Below are positions 24,543 through 31,229 of a stretch of DNA of 34,971 bases, one piece after another. The first letter of the stretch is position 1. Each line of letters opens with the position of its first letter. Origin of the DNA: a bacterium (lineage in GTDB: Bacteria > Zhuqueibacterota > QNDG01 > JAFGCO01); the NCBI GenBank assembly GCA_016932575.1, contig JAFGCO010000025.1, forward strand, positions 1 through 34,971, written 5' to 3'. Position numbers and translations under genes: made by a program. A model generated the notes under the pieces. The model did not search any database. It saw only the letters and a program-made list of their open reading frames with translations, and was not told where the DNA came from.

Positions 24543-25970
24543 TTATGTGAATCTGAATGAGCCAACATTCATAATCCTTCTGATCCGGGTAAAGTGTCTG
24601 GGGCGGGTGATGCCTTCTCCGGTGGGTGAAGCGATCGTATACGAAAGTATGCCCTCGCCATCTTTCCCGCCGTCTCCCTGATAAGTACCGCCGTTTATGA
24701 CAAAAATCGCGCAATTCGATCGCTTTGCAAAATCGGTGGCCCGGTTCATATCCTTTGTAAACATGCTTGCCGTGTGATGATACCCATGTTCCGCTTCAAG
24801 GGCCCATTGAACGCCCTGTTCGTAGCTGCTGACTTTTACTACGGGAATAAACGGCATCATCTGCTCTTCCCGGACAAAAATATGGTCCTTGCGCGTTTCT
24901 CCGAACAGCAGGCTCACATCATCCGAAACGTTCAGCCCGATTGACTTGGCGAGAACACTTGCATTTCTTCCGACCAGGTCACGGCTGACAATATGCAGAT
25001 ATTTTTTCTTTTCAAAAGCCTTTTCTGCGAGTTGCTCAATCTGATTTGTATTGAGCTGAACGTTTTTCTGATTTTTCATGGCCTGCATAAAACCTGAAAA
25101 CACGCTTTCAATAACAAATATCTCTTTTTCAGCGGTGCAGAGGATGTTGTTGTCAAAGCCGGCGCTCAGTGTGATCCGCTCGGCAGCATACTCAAGATCG
25201 GCGGATTCATCAATAATCACCGGCGGATTGCCCGGCCCTGCAGCGATCACCTTTTTTTGAGTTTTCATGGCCGCCCGGACGACCGCAGGTCCGCCTGTGA
25301 TAGACAGCAATGCCACTTTATCGTGATGAAACACCTCATTGACTTTATCCAGACTGGGATCTTTGATTGAGCAAACCAGATTTTCCGGTGCACCGGCTTC
25401 TGTCAGCACCGCATTCATTTTTTTCACTGTATAATTTGATACATTTTTTGCAGATGGGTGCGGACAAAAGATGACCGAATTTCCGGCAGCAAGCATCATA
25501 ATAGCGTTATTGATCATGGTTTCGCTTGGATGCGTACTGGGTGTGATGGCGCCGATGATTCCATAGGGTGCGTATTCTTCCAAAGCGAGACCATTCTTGC
25601 CGGACCACGCTGTGGTCTCCAGATTTTCAATGCCGGGGGTTTCTGTCGCAGCGACCTGATGCTTGAGCAGTTTGTCCTGATAGCGGCCCATCCCGGTTTC
25701 TTCAAAAACCATTCGGGAGAGTTCTTCCTGTCTTTCAAGACCCATTTTCCGAATGGCGTCAATGAATATTTTTCTGTCCTGCAGTCCAAATTTTTGATAT
25801 GCCTCAAAAGCCTTTTCTGCCGCGTCGATTGCGTCGCTGACATTTTCGAACACACCCTCTTGATTCCCGGTATCAGGATTGAAACAGGATGGATCGATTC
25901 CTGGCTGAGGCGCCATGTTTTCAACCACACGGCGAACGATGGTGCTGATCTGTTCTTCAGTGAAGTCCAC
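24543..25970 (-). CDS. CoA-acylating aldehyde dehydrogenase with N-terminal encapsulation peptide (PduP-like)
   Basis: This 475-aa enzyme oxidises an aldehyde with NAD+ and CoA to an acyl-CoA; here the aldehyde should be L-lactaldehyde. Residues 1-20 (DFTEEQISTIVRRVVENM) form an amphipathic helix typical of BMC encapsulation peptides. The ALDH fold follows, with APYGIIGAITPSTHPSETMINNAI, GNSVIFCPHPSAK, ALLSITGGPAVV and AGPGNPPVIID. The catalytic Cys is Cys278 in NNILCTAEKE, as in PduP and EutE. The start is GTG 25970, with GGAG about 9 nt upstream; it follows a BMC-H gene by 12 bp. It is lumenal by inference, so its NADH must be recycled inside or its electrons exported. Confidence 0.92.
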   Translation of the reverse strand: MDFTEEQISTIVRRVVENMAPQPGIDPSCFNPDTGNQEGVFENVSDAIDAAEKAFEAYQKFGLQDRKIFIDAIRKMGLERQEELSRMVFEETGMGRYQDKLLKHQVAATETPGIENLETTAWSGKNGLALEEYAPYGIIGAITPSTHPSETMINNAIMMLAAGNSVIFCPHPSAKNVSNYTVKKMNAVLTEAGAPENLVCSIKDPSLDKVNEVFHHDKVALLSITGGPAVVRAAMKTQKKVIAAGPGNPPVIIDESADLEYAAERITLSAGFDNNILCTAEKEIFVIESVFSGFMQAMKNQKNVQLNTNQIEQLAEKAFEKKKYLHIVSRDLVGRNASVLAKSIGLNVSDDVSLLFGETRKDHIFVREEQMMPFIPVVKVSSYEQGVQWALEAEHGYHHTASMFTKDMNRATDFAKRSNCAIFVINGGTYQGDGGKDGEGILSYTIASPTGEGITRPRHFTRIRRIMNVGSFRFT

Positions 25971-25982
25971 TGGACAGTTCTC

Positions 25983-26276
25983 CTACGCTTTTTTCTCTTT
26001 GGGTTGAATTTCTTTAAAGACCGGAATCAGTTTTTGAGAAGGTCTCGGAATGACTGTCTGGCTGAGCACCTGGCCGATTTGCGAGGCTGATGCCACACCC
26101 GCTTCCACTGCAGCCTTGACCGCCGCGACATCACCTCTTACAATAATATTGGCCTTGCCGCCTCCGGCAATCAGATAATCAGCCAGCTTCACATTGGCCG
26201 CTTTGACAGCTGCGTCGGCTGCCTCAATGGCCGTGGCCAGTCCCATGGTTTCTATAACTCCCAGTGCGTCCTGCAT
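25983..26276 (-). CDS. BMC-H hexameric shell protein (pore motif AGGGK)
   Basis: This 97-aa BMC-H protein begins MQDALGVIETMGLATAIEAADAAVKAANV. The pore region is LIAGGGKANIIVRGDVAAVKAAVEAG, giving a Gly-rich pore. A charged C-terminal tail (FKEIQPKEKKA) extends past the domain. I place the start at ATG 26276, because GGAGG lies just upstream (GAAGGAGGAATCATG) and the 18 extra upstream codons have no BMC similarity. Confidence 0.94.
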   Translation of the reverse strand: MQDALGVIETMGLATAIEAADAAVKAANVKLADYLIAGGGKANIIVRGDVAAVKAAVEAGVASASQIGQVLSQTVIPRPSQKLIPVFKEIQPKEKKA

Positions 26277-26292
26277 GATTCCTCCTTCACGA

Positions 26293-26571
26293 CTATTTTT
26301 TAATTCCGAGCATTTGAAAGACATCCTCATGAGCCGACGGGATCACATTGGAACATATCAGCTCGCCGACTTTGGCGGCTGCTTCTGATCCGGCTTCGAC
26401 TGAGGATTTTACGGCCCCGACCTCACCACGTACAACAGCGGTGACCAAACCGCTTCCGATCTGGTGCTTTCCAACGAGATCCACATTGGCCGTTTTTATC
26501 ATTGCATCTATCGCAATGATATTACCGGTATTGGACCGGGTTTCAACAAATCCTAATGCAACACCTGGCAT
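26293..26571 (-). CDS. BMC-H hexameric shell protein (pore motif IGSG)
   Basis: This 92-aa BMC-H protein begins MPGVALGFVETRSNTGNIIAIDAMIKTANV and has the common pore motif QIGSGLVTAVVRGEVGAVKSSVEAG. The start ATG 26571 is fixed by GGAGG 5 nt upstream. A TTG four codons earlier is unlikely. It begins 12 bp after the small PduM-like gene and ends 16 bp before the next BMC-H gene. Confidence 0.94.
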   Translation of the reverse strand: MPGVALGFVETRSNTGNIIAIDAMIKTANVDLVGKHQIGSGLVTAVVRGEVGAVKSSVEAGSEAAAKVGELICSNVIPSAHEDVFQMLGIKK

Positions 26572-26583
26572 GGCTGCCTCCAA

Positions 26584-26889
26584 TCAGTTGATTGTTATTT
26601 TTATTCTCTTTTCCCTTAATAATTCTCTTGCTTTGGGCGTAATGACAGTTCCTTCGGGGATGACGACTTCTCCTGTTAATTCATGTAGTCTTTGAATATG
26701 ATTTTCAGTCAGGATCGGTGTTTTGTATTTGGACATATCCGGTTTTTCGATCCGCGTCTGATGAATACTGTTTTGGTTTTGTGATGCAAGGGTTCCGTCT
26801 TTTACCAAAATGGTTATATTCTGGCGGCTGAGTTCCCGGATGACTTCACGGGTTATTTTCCGAATTAATTCTTCAATCGCTATCTGCAT
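26584..26889 (-). CDS. Small BMC-associated protein, PduM-like, unknown function
   Basis: This is a 101-aa protein of no family I can name with certainty. Residues 1-24 (MQIAIEELIRKITREVIREL) make a charged amphipathic helix like BMC encapsulation peptides. A polar low-complexity linker (about 32-50) follows. The C-terminal 45 residues (LTGEVVIPEGTVITPKARELL then REKRIKITIN) resemble the ends of PduM and the N-terminal parts of EutT and EutQ, which share a T-P-x-A-x-E-hydrophobic pattern before a short Ile-rich strand. Its place inside the shell operon, 12 bp before a BMC-H gene and 113 bp after a BMC-P gene, supports a role in assembly or cargo binding. No clear ribosome site is seen. Confidence 0.8.
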   Translation of the reverse strand: MQIAIEELIRKITREVIRELSRQNITILVKDGTLASQNQNSIHQTRIEKPDMSKYKTPILTENHIQRLHELTGEVVIPEGTVITPKARELLREKRIKITIN

Positions 26890-27002
26890 TGATTTTCCGG
26901 AAAATAATTAAACAATAACTTTGAATACAATACCTTAGCAAAGTATATATTCTGCGGTACATAAAATGTGTTTTTGTCTATCGCATTCATTGTCTGTCCA
27001 GC

Positions 27003-27290
27003 TTATCTTTTAAACCAGTCTCTTTTTTTGCCTGATACAGTCTCCACGATGCCCACAATCGAATTGTCTGTGCTGGTTCCTTTTGTTTTGGATGTCATCC
27101 TGGCGGATGACGATGAACATACCAGTACAATATCATCCAACCGGGCATTCACAGTATCTGTGCTGGTTATTGTTTTACCGGTGGGCTTCAGTTTTTCATC
27201 CAATTGATCGACAATGAGAAGGCGGAGGCCCTCCAGTTTGCCTTCCTTGCGCGTTGAAACAACCTGACCGATGACTTTTGCGAATTGCAT
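27003..27290 (-). CDS. BMC-P pentameric shell vertex protein with basic tail
   Basis: This is a 95-aa BMC-P subunit: MQFAKVIGQVVSTRKEGKLEGLRLLIVDQLD, TVNARLDDIVLVCSSSSARMT and NSIVGIVETVSG. The C-terminus adds a short basic end (KKRDWFKR). It is separated from the other three BMC-P genes and lies 9 bp after pduL. GAGGG precedes ATG 27290 by about 5 nt. Confidence 0.92.
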   Translation of the reverse strand: MQFAKVIGQVVSTRKEGKLEGLRLLIVDQLDEKLKPTGKTITSTDTVNARLDDIVLVCSSSSARMTSKTKGTSTDNSIVGIVETVSGKKRDWFKR

Positions 27291-27299
27291 GGTACCCTC

Positions 27300-28046
27300 T
27301 TACATTTTGCCCAGAAATTCCGCCTGCATGCCACAAATTGTGCCGGTTGCATTGGCCTCATCCGTATCCAGATGCAGCTGCAGTTTCCATGAATCATTGA
27401 TGCGTATCCGAATGTTTTCATAAACTGTCGGTTTATCTCCATGGAGACGCACGCGGCATAAATCCCCGTCTTTTACGCCCAGTTTTTCTGCGTCGCTGCC
27501 GGGCATATGAATGTGCCGGCTGGCAATGATAGCGCAATGCGGAAGATACACAGATCCGGCAGGGCCCACCAGGGTGAGCGGTGCTGCCCCATCGAGATTG
27601 CCCGAATCATTCACCGGCGGATTGATGCCCAGGACAATGGCATCTGTTTTGGCCAGTTCGACCTGATCATACTGGCGTATAGGACCGAGGATTCGTACGC
27701 TTTGAATTGCACGCATTTTTGCGCCGACAATGGTAACCGTTTGTTTTGCAGCAAAATCATTGGGCTGATACAATTGACGATATTTATCGAGAACTGATCC
27801 TTCCCCGAACAGGTTATCCAGGGTCTGCTGTGTTATATGGATATGACGATTGGAAACTCCCAGCGGAACCATCGGATTGAAAGAAGCCGACGCCGGTGTT
27901 TGATCTTTTTTAAGGGTTCGGACAATTTCTTCAACGACCGTTTCAACAAAACGGGAGTCCATGCCCGAAGCATTCTGATCGGGGAAGCGGGCGGCGCATG
28001 CACCGCATTCCTGACAGTAGGAGGCAAGACCTTTCTGGTTTACCAT
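27300..28046 (-). CDS. pduL: PduL-type phosphotransacylase with Cys-motif N-terminus
   Basis: This 248-aa zinc enzyme converts acyl-CoA and phosphate to acyl-phosphate and CoA, recycling CoA in the lumen. The two PduL beta-barrel halves carry metal ligands SNRHIH (His68, His70), SRHIH (His178, His180) and QLHLD (His225). The N-terminus is unusual: a CX2CX2C motif (Cys11, Cys14, Cys17) comes before a typical encapsulation helix (about 30-47, SRFVETVVEEIVRTLKK). The Cys motif could bind metal or form disulfides; its role is unknown. AGGAT lies 7 nt before ATG 28046, and the gene is 17 bp after sorC. In this pathway its substrate is expected to be lactyl-CoA. Confidence 0.93.
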   Translation of the reverse strand: MVNQKGLASYCQECGACAARFPDQNASGMDSRFVETVVEEIVRTLKKDQTPASASFNPMVPLGVSNRHIHITQQTLDNLFGEGSVLDKYRQLYQPNDFAAKQTVTIVGAKMRAIQSVRILGPIRQYDQVELAKTDAIVLGINPPVNDSGNLDGAAPLTLVGPAGSVYLPHCAIIASRHIHMPGSDAEKLGVKDGDLCRVRLHGDKPTVYENIRIRINDSWKLQLHLDTDEANATGTICGMQAEFLGKM

Positions 28047-28063
28047 TTTAAAATCCTGTGGTC

Positions 28064-29008
28064 TTATGTTTCTAATAAATATTCTGCGACTTGTTCATCT
28101 GTAATAAGGACATTGAAGTATCTGCCCAGCAGTCCTGCATGAATCACTGTCTTTTTATCCATTCCTCCGGCTACTGCGATTGCGTGTGAAACATTTTTCA
28201 GATCATTTAATTCAATCGCGACTGTCCGGGCATCCAGTTCCGGCCAGCAAAGATTGCCCTCATTTGAAATCATACGGGAACATATATCACCGACTGCTCC
28301 CAGTTGATTGAGATACTGTACTTCTTCCGGATTAAAATATTCCGCCTGAATCATCAGTGAATCCGGTTTGAATACACCCATTGAACAAAGAATAATATCC
28401 GCCTGTCTGGCAAGATCCATGCTTTCCCTGATTTTTTTATCTGAAATCATGGCTTGTTTCACTTGTGCACTATCCACAATGGCCGGCAGCAGCAGAAGAT
28501 ATGACCGTGCACTGTAATTTTCACTGATACGCTGTGTAATTTCACCTGCATGGGGATCGAACTCGCCATGGGTAATGCCGCCGACGATTTGAATGACTTT
28601 CATATTTTTTACCGGCCTGGGCGTCAGGTGATTCACAACCTGACACATGGTCGTACCCCAGGAAACCCCAAGAATACAATCGTCAAAAATCAGTTCATTC
28701 AGATAACGGGCCGCGGCCCAGCCGAGCCTTTTTTTGGTCTTTTGTTCTGATTGGATATCTGCAGGTACAACGATTACTTTTTTTAAATGATATTTTTCTT
28801 TAAGATTCTGCTCGAGACGGCTTCCTTGACGGGTCGGGTCAATAATTTCAATCCGGACAATTCCCTGATCACGTGCCTGCTGAAGCAGACGGGAGATACT
28901 GGGTCTTGAGGTTCCCAGCCTGTCGGCAATTTGCTGCTGGCTCATCTGATGATCATAATAAAGACGGGCCGTTTCAACAAGGAGTGATGTGTTATTAACC
29001 GAATTCAT
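28064..29008 (-). CDS. SorC/DeoR-type sugar-responsive transcription regulator
   Basis: This 314-aa DNA-binding protein is of the SorC family. The N-terminal helix-turn-helix is at about 22-50 (MSQQQIADRLGTSRPSISRLLQQA). The C-terminal sugar-binding domain has LGVSWGTTMCQVV, IQIVGG, DIILCSMGVF, GAVGDICSRM and the ending AIAVAGGMDKKTVIHAGLLGRYFNVLITDE, which in this family binds phosphorylated sugars. As first gene of the BMC array, 17 bp before pduL, it most likely regulates the array and itself through the TGAAC palindromes at 29019-29053. The effector could be fuculose-1-phosphate or a related intermediate. No Shine-Dalgarno site is seen before ATG 29008. Confidence 0.9.
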   Translation of the reverse strand: MNSVNNTSLLVETARLYYDHQMSQQQIADRLGTSRPSISRLLQQARDQGIVRIEIIDPTRQGSRLEQNLKEKYHLKKVIVVPADIQSEQKTKKRLGWAAARYLNELIFDDCILGVSWGTTMCQVVNHLTPRPVKNMKVIQIVGGITHGEFDPHAGEITQRISENYSARSYLLLLPAIVDSAQVKQAMISDKKIRESMDLARQADIILCSMGVFKPDSLMIQAEYFNPEEVQYLNQLGAVGDICSRMISNEGNLCWPELDARTVAIELNDLKNVSHAIAVAGGMDKKTVIHAGLLGRYFNVLITDEQVAEYLLET

Positions 29009-29017
29009 GTTTTGTAC

Positions 29018-29053
29018 TTGAACAAATGTTCAATAATTATGAACGCATGTGCA
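29018..29053 (-). promoter_or_regulatory. Probable SorC operator, two TGAAC palindromes
   Basis: TTGAACAAATGTTCAA (29018-29033) is a palindrome with 6-bp arms. A second, weaker copy, TGAACGCATGTGCA, is at 29040-29053. The two start 21 bp apart, or two helical turns, on the same DNA face. The sequence resembles the known B. subtilis DeoR operator of ATTGAAC type. The pair lies between the -10 box and the sorC start codon. Confidence 0.65.
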
Positions 29054-29081
29054 GAATAATAAAAAAAAATGGATTTGTCAA
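29053..29081 (-). promoter_or_regulatory. Promoter of the BMC operon
   Basis: On the minus strand TTGACA (29081-29076) and TATTCT (29058-29053) are spaced by 17 bp. The expected start lies near 29046, inside the second operator copy, so a bound repressor would block transcription. Confidence 0.55.
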
Positions 29082-29101
29082 GGAAAAAATGATTTTTTTT
29101 C

Positions 29102-29129
29102 TTGACATTTTAAAATAAAATATTATATT
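29102..29129 (+). promoter_or_regulatory. Promoter of the perR-like gene
   Basis: TTGACA (29102-29107) and TATATT (29124-29129) are 16 bp apart on the plus strand. The palindromic operator begins at the last base of the -10 box. Confidence 0.55.
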
Positions 29130-29149
29130 AATAATCGTTCCGATTACTG
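29129..29149. promoter_or_regulatory. PerR/Fur-type operator upstream of perR
   Basis: The left arm TAATAATCG, TTC spacer and right arm CGATTACTG form an imperfect palindrome (7 of 9 matches). It is the same element as the perfect one at 29591-29611. Its position at the transcription start suggests autoregulation. Confidence 0.7.
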
Positions 29150-29164
29150 TTAATGAGGACTCAT

Positions 29165-29572
29165 ATGAATTCCGGCACATCATACAGGCAAAGCAGACAA
29201 CGCAGACGGATCCTTCAGTTGCTGAAGGAAACTCATACGCATCCGACTGTGGACTGGATGTATCAACAATTGAAACCGGAATTTCCCAAATTGAGTCTAG
29301 GAACGATTTACCGCAATTTGTCCATTCTAACTGAACAGGGATTGGTGAATAAAATAAAATCCGGAAGCACATTTGACCGGTTTGAAGCGAATACCGGAAC
29401 CCACTACCATTTCATCTGTGAATCATGTGGATGCATGCAGGATTTGGAAATGCCTGTTCGAAAAGACCTGAATGATGAGGCACGGCAGTTCACGAATTTT
29501 GATGTTCAAAAGCATCAGATTCATTTTTTTGGCCTGTGCTCTGATTGCAGAAGTAAGAAAACAGCGGATTAA
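29165..29572 (+). CDS. perR: Fur-family peroxide regulator, PerR-like
   Basis: This 135-aa protein is a Fur-family metalloregulator. A winged-helix DNA-binding domain (RQRRRILQLLKETHTHPTVDWMYQQL, LSLGTIYRNLSILTEQGLV) precedes a dimerisation domain with THYHFICESCGCMQDLE and a terminal FGLCSDC. The two CxxC pairs form the structural zinc site as in PerR. PerR-type regulators sense peroxide by oxidation of Fe-ligating His. I chose ATG 29165 over ATG 29153, as GAGG lies 5 nt before it. The downstream DPSL and peroxiredoxin genes, and matching palindromes before perR and dpsL, fit a peroxide role. Confidence 0.88.
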   Translation: MNSGTSYRQSRQRRRILQLLKETHTHPTVDWMYQQLKPEFPKLSLGTIYRNLSILTEQGLVNKIKSGSTFDRFEANTGTHYHFICESCGCMQDLEMPVRKDLNDEARQFTNFDVQKHQIHFFGLCSDCRSKKTAD

Positions 29573-29590
29573 ATTTTTTTTTAATATTAT

Positions 29591-29611
29591 TAATAATCGT
29601 TCCGATTATTA
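29591..29611. promoter_or_regulatory. PerR/Fur-type operator upstream of the DPSL gene
   Basis: This is a perfect palindrome: TAATAATCG, spacer TTC, CGATTATTA. It differs from the classical PerR box (TTATAAT-N-ATTATAA) but keeps the ATAAT half-site character. It lies 43 bp before the DPSL start. Confidence 0.75.
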
Positions 29612-29654
29612 CTAAAATTAAATAAACCGAAACAAAACAAAAAAGGAGGCTACC

Positions 29655-30206
29655 ATGGCTAAGGTTGCAAAGGAAATGGTTGAGAAGGCCGGGATCGATG
29701 TGAATGAATTGCTGAAGCTGCTGGTCAATAATGCAGCGGCTGAACTCACCACATACTATTATTATACGATCCTTCGCGCCAATTTAATCGGTCTCGAGGG
29801 GGAGGGGATCAAGGAAATCGCTGAGGCCGCACGTATCGAGGACCGGAATCATTTTGAAGCCCTTGTCCCCCGTATTTATGAACTCGGCGGAAAATTGCCG
29901 GAGGATATGAAAGCGTTTCATGATTGTTCCGCTTGCCCCCCGGCTTCGCTGCCCAAAGATCCATCCGATGTTCAGGCTATTTTAAAAGTGCTGGTTGAAG
30001 CAGAGCGCTGTGCGGTCCGGGGTTATACCCACATTTGTAACATGACTGCAGGAAAGGATCACCGTACCTATGATTTGGCCCTGGCGATTTTGAATGAAGA
30101 AATCGAACATGAATCCTGGTTTTCCGAATTTTTAGGAGAGGGACCTTCCGGTCATTTTATGCGCAGGGGAGAGACATCTCCGTTCGTCCGGAAATTTTTA
30201 ACCTAA
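29655..30206 (+). CDS. DPSL ferritin-like protein (Dps-like, thioferritin type)
   Basis: This 183-aa four-helix ferritin-like protein stores or detoxifies iron using peroxide and can form 12-subunit cages in this family. Ferroxidase-type ligands are visible: Glu30 (AAELTTYYYY), Glu62 and His66 (RIEDRNHFE), Glu117 (VEAERC) and Glu151/His152 (EEIEHESWF). Cys91 and Cys94 (HDCSACPP) with Cys119 match the Cys set described for archaeal DPSL/thioferritins, unlike normal Dps. AAGGAGG lies 6 nt before ATG 29655. The perfect palindrome upstream points to control by the PerR-like regulator. Confidence 0.85.
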   Translation: MAKVAKEMVEKAGIDVNELLKLLVNNAAAELTTYYYYTILRANLIGLEGEGIKEIAEAARIEDRNHFEALVPRIYELGGKLPEDMKAFHDCSACPPASLPKDPSDVQAILKVLVEAERCAVRGYTHICNMTAGKDHRTYDLALAILNEEIEHESWFSEFLGEGPSGHFMRRGETSPFVRKFLT

Positions 30207-30345
30207 TCCCTTTGATGCAGAATGAATTGTCTGTATGACCTTTTGCTTATGTAATTATGTGGTACAAAAAGATTATTATTGCGTTTTTCTGTAAACCTGA
30301 ACAAATTTCACTTATCACATCGTTATTGATGAAAGGAGCAGTCAA

Positions 30346-30993
30346 ATGGAAGAAACAAAACTGAATATGCCGCTTCTGGGAGATGATTTCCCGGAAATTA
30401 AGGTACAAACCACGCACGGCCCGATGAACATTCCCGGAGATTTAAAGGGATCCTGGTTTGTATTGTTCAGCCATCCGGCGGACTTTACACCGGTCTGCAC
30501 CACGGAATTTCATGGTTTTCAGCAGCGTTATGAAGAATTTGAGAAAATGAACTGCAAACTCATCGGGATGTCCGTGGATCAGGTGTTTTCGCACATCAAG
30601 TGGATTCAGTGGATCAAAGACAATCTTGATATGGAAATCAAATTTCCGGTTATTGCAGCCAATGATCAGATCGCTTTAAAACTCGGCATGCTGCATCCCG
30701 GAAAAGGCACCAATACCGTGCGTGCGGTTTTTGTAGGCGATCCGCAGGGCAAGGTCCGGCTGGTGCTCTATTATCCCCAGGAGATCGGCCGCAATATGGA
30801 TGAAGTGGTACGTGCAGTGAAAGCGCTTCAGCTGTCCGATAAAAACGGCGTCGCTGTGCCTGCCAACTGGCCCAACAACGAGTTGATCCAGGATCATGTG
30901 ATTATTCCGCCCGTGAAGACCGTGAAGGATGCGGAAGCGCGTGAAAAACAGGAGGGCTGTTATGACTGGTGGTTCTGTCATAAAGCATTATAA
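30346..30993 (+). CDS. Peroxiredoxin, Prx6/1-Cys-like type
   Basis: This 215-aa thiol peroxidase reduces H2O2 and organic peroxides. The peroxidatic Cys is Cys51 in [13 protein letters not shown], with the supporting Pro and Thr. [17 protein letters not shown] and [26 protein letters not shown] are typical of the Prx6 subfamily, including archaeal members. The C-terminal CYDWWFC pair (Cys205, Cys211) resembles the resolving Cys region of the archaeal long Prx6 forms. AAAGGAGC is about 8 nt before ATG 30346. It may be its own unit, since 139 bp separates it from the DPSL gene and no palindromic operator is seen there. A strong terminator follows. Confidence 0.93.
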   Translation: MEETKLNMPLLGDDFPEIKVQTTHGPMNIPGDLKGSWFVLFSHPADFTPVCTTEFHGFQQRYEEFEKMNCKLIGMSVDQVFSHIKWIQWIKDNLDMEIKFPVIAANDQIALKLGMLHPGKGTNTVRAVFVGDPQGKVRLVLYYPQEIGRNMDEVVRAVKALQLSDKNGVAVPANWPNNELIQDHVIIPPVKTVKDAEAREKQEGCYDWWFCHKAL

Positions 30994-31140
30994 TCATTCA
31001 GTGATATCAAAATTTTATTCGGATTGCGTCTTAATAATGAAGCAGACATGGATACTGAAATAATCTCTTTATTCTTCAATCCAAGCCATCCATCGCAATG
31101 ATTGATTCAATTCTGTTACACATCCTTTGTTGAATGCGCG

Positions 31141-31167
31141 AAATGCCCGGCTCATCACCGGGCATTT
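31141..31167 (+). terminator. Rho-independent terminator after the peroxiredoxin gene
   Basis: AAATGCCCGG, loop CTCATCA and CCGGGCATTT make a perfect 10-bp stem. T-rich sequence follows within a few bases. It lies about 150 bp downstream of the stop codon. Confidence 0.8.
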
Positions 31168-31229
31168 CTGTTTGACTTTTTCATTTTTTTTTTCTACTCT
31201 TTGATCAAGTTATATGGATGAATGATGTT

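Noticed and set aside
12572-29008. A 1,2-propanediol, ethanolamine or glycyl-radical microcompartment
   Set aside because: No diol dehydratase, ammonia lyase, glycyl radical enzyme or activase is present; a class II aldolase and sugar enzymes are.
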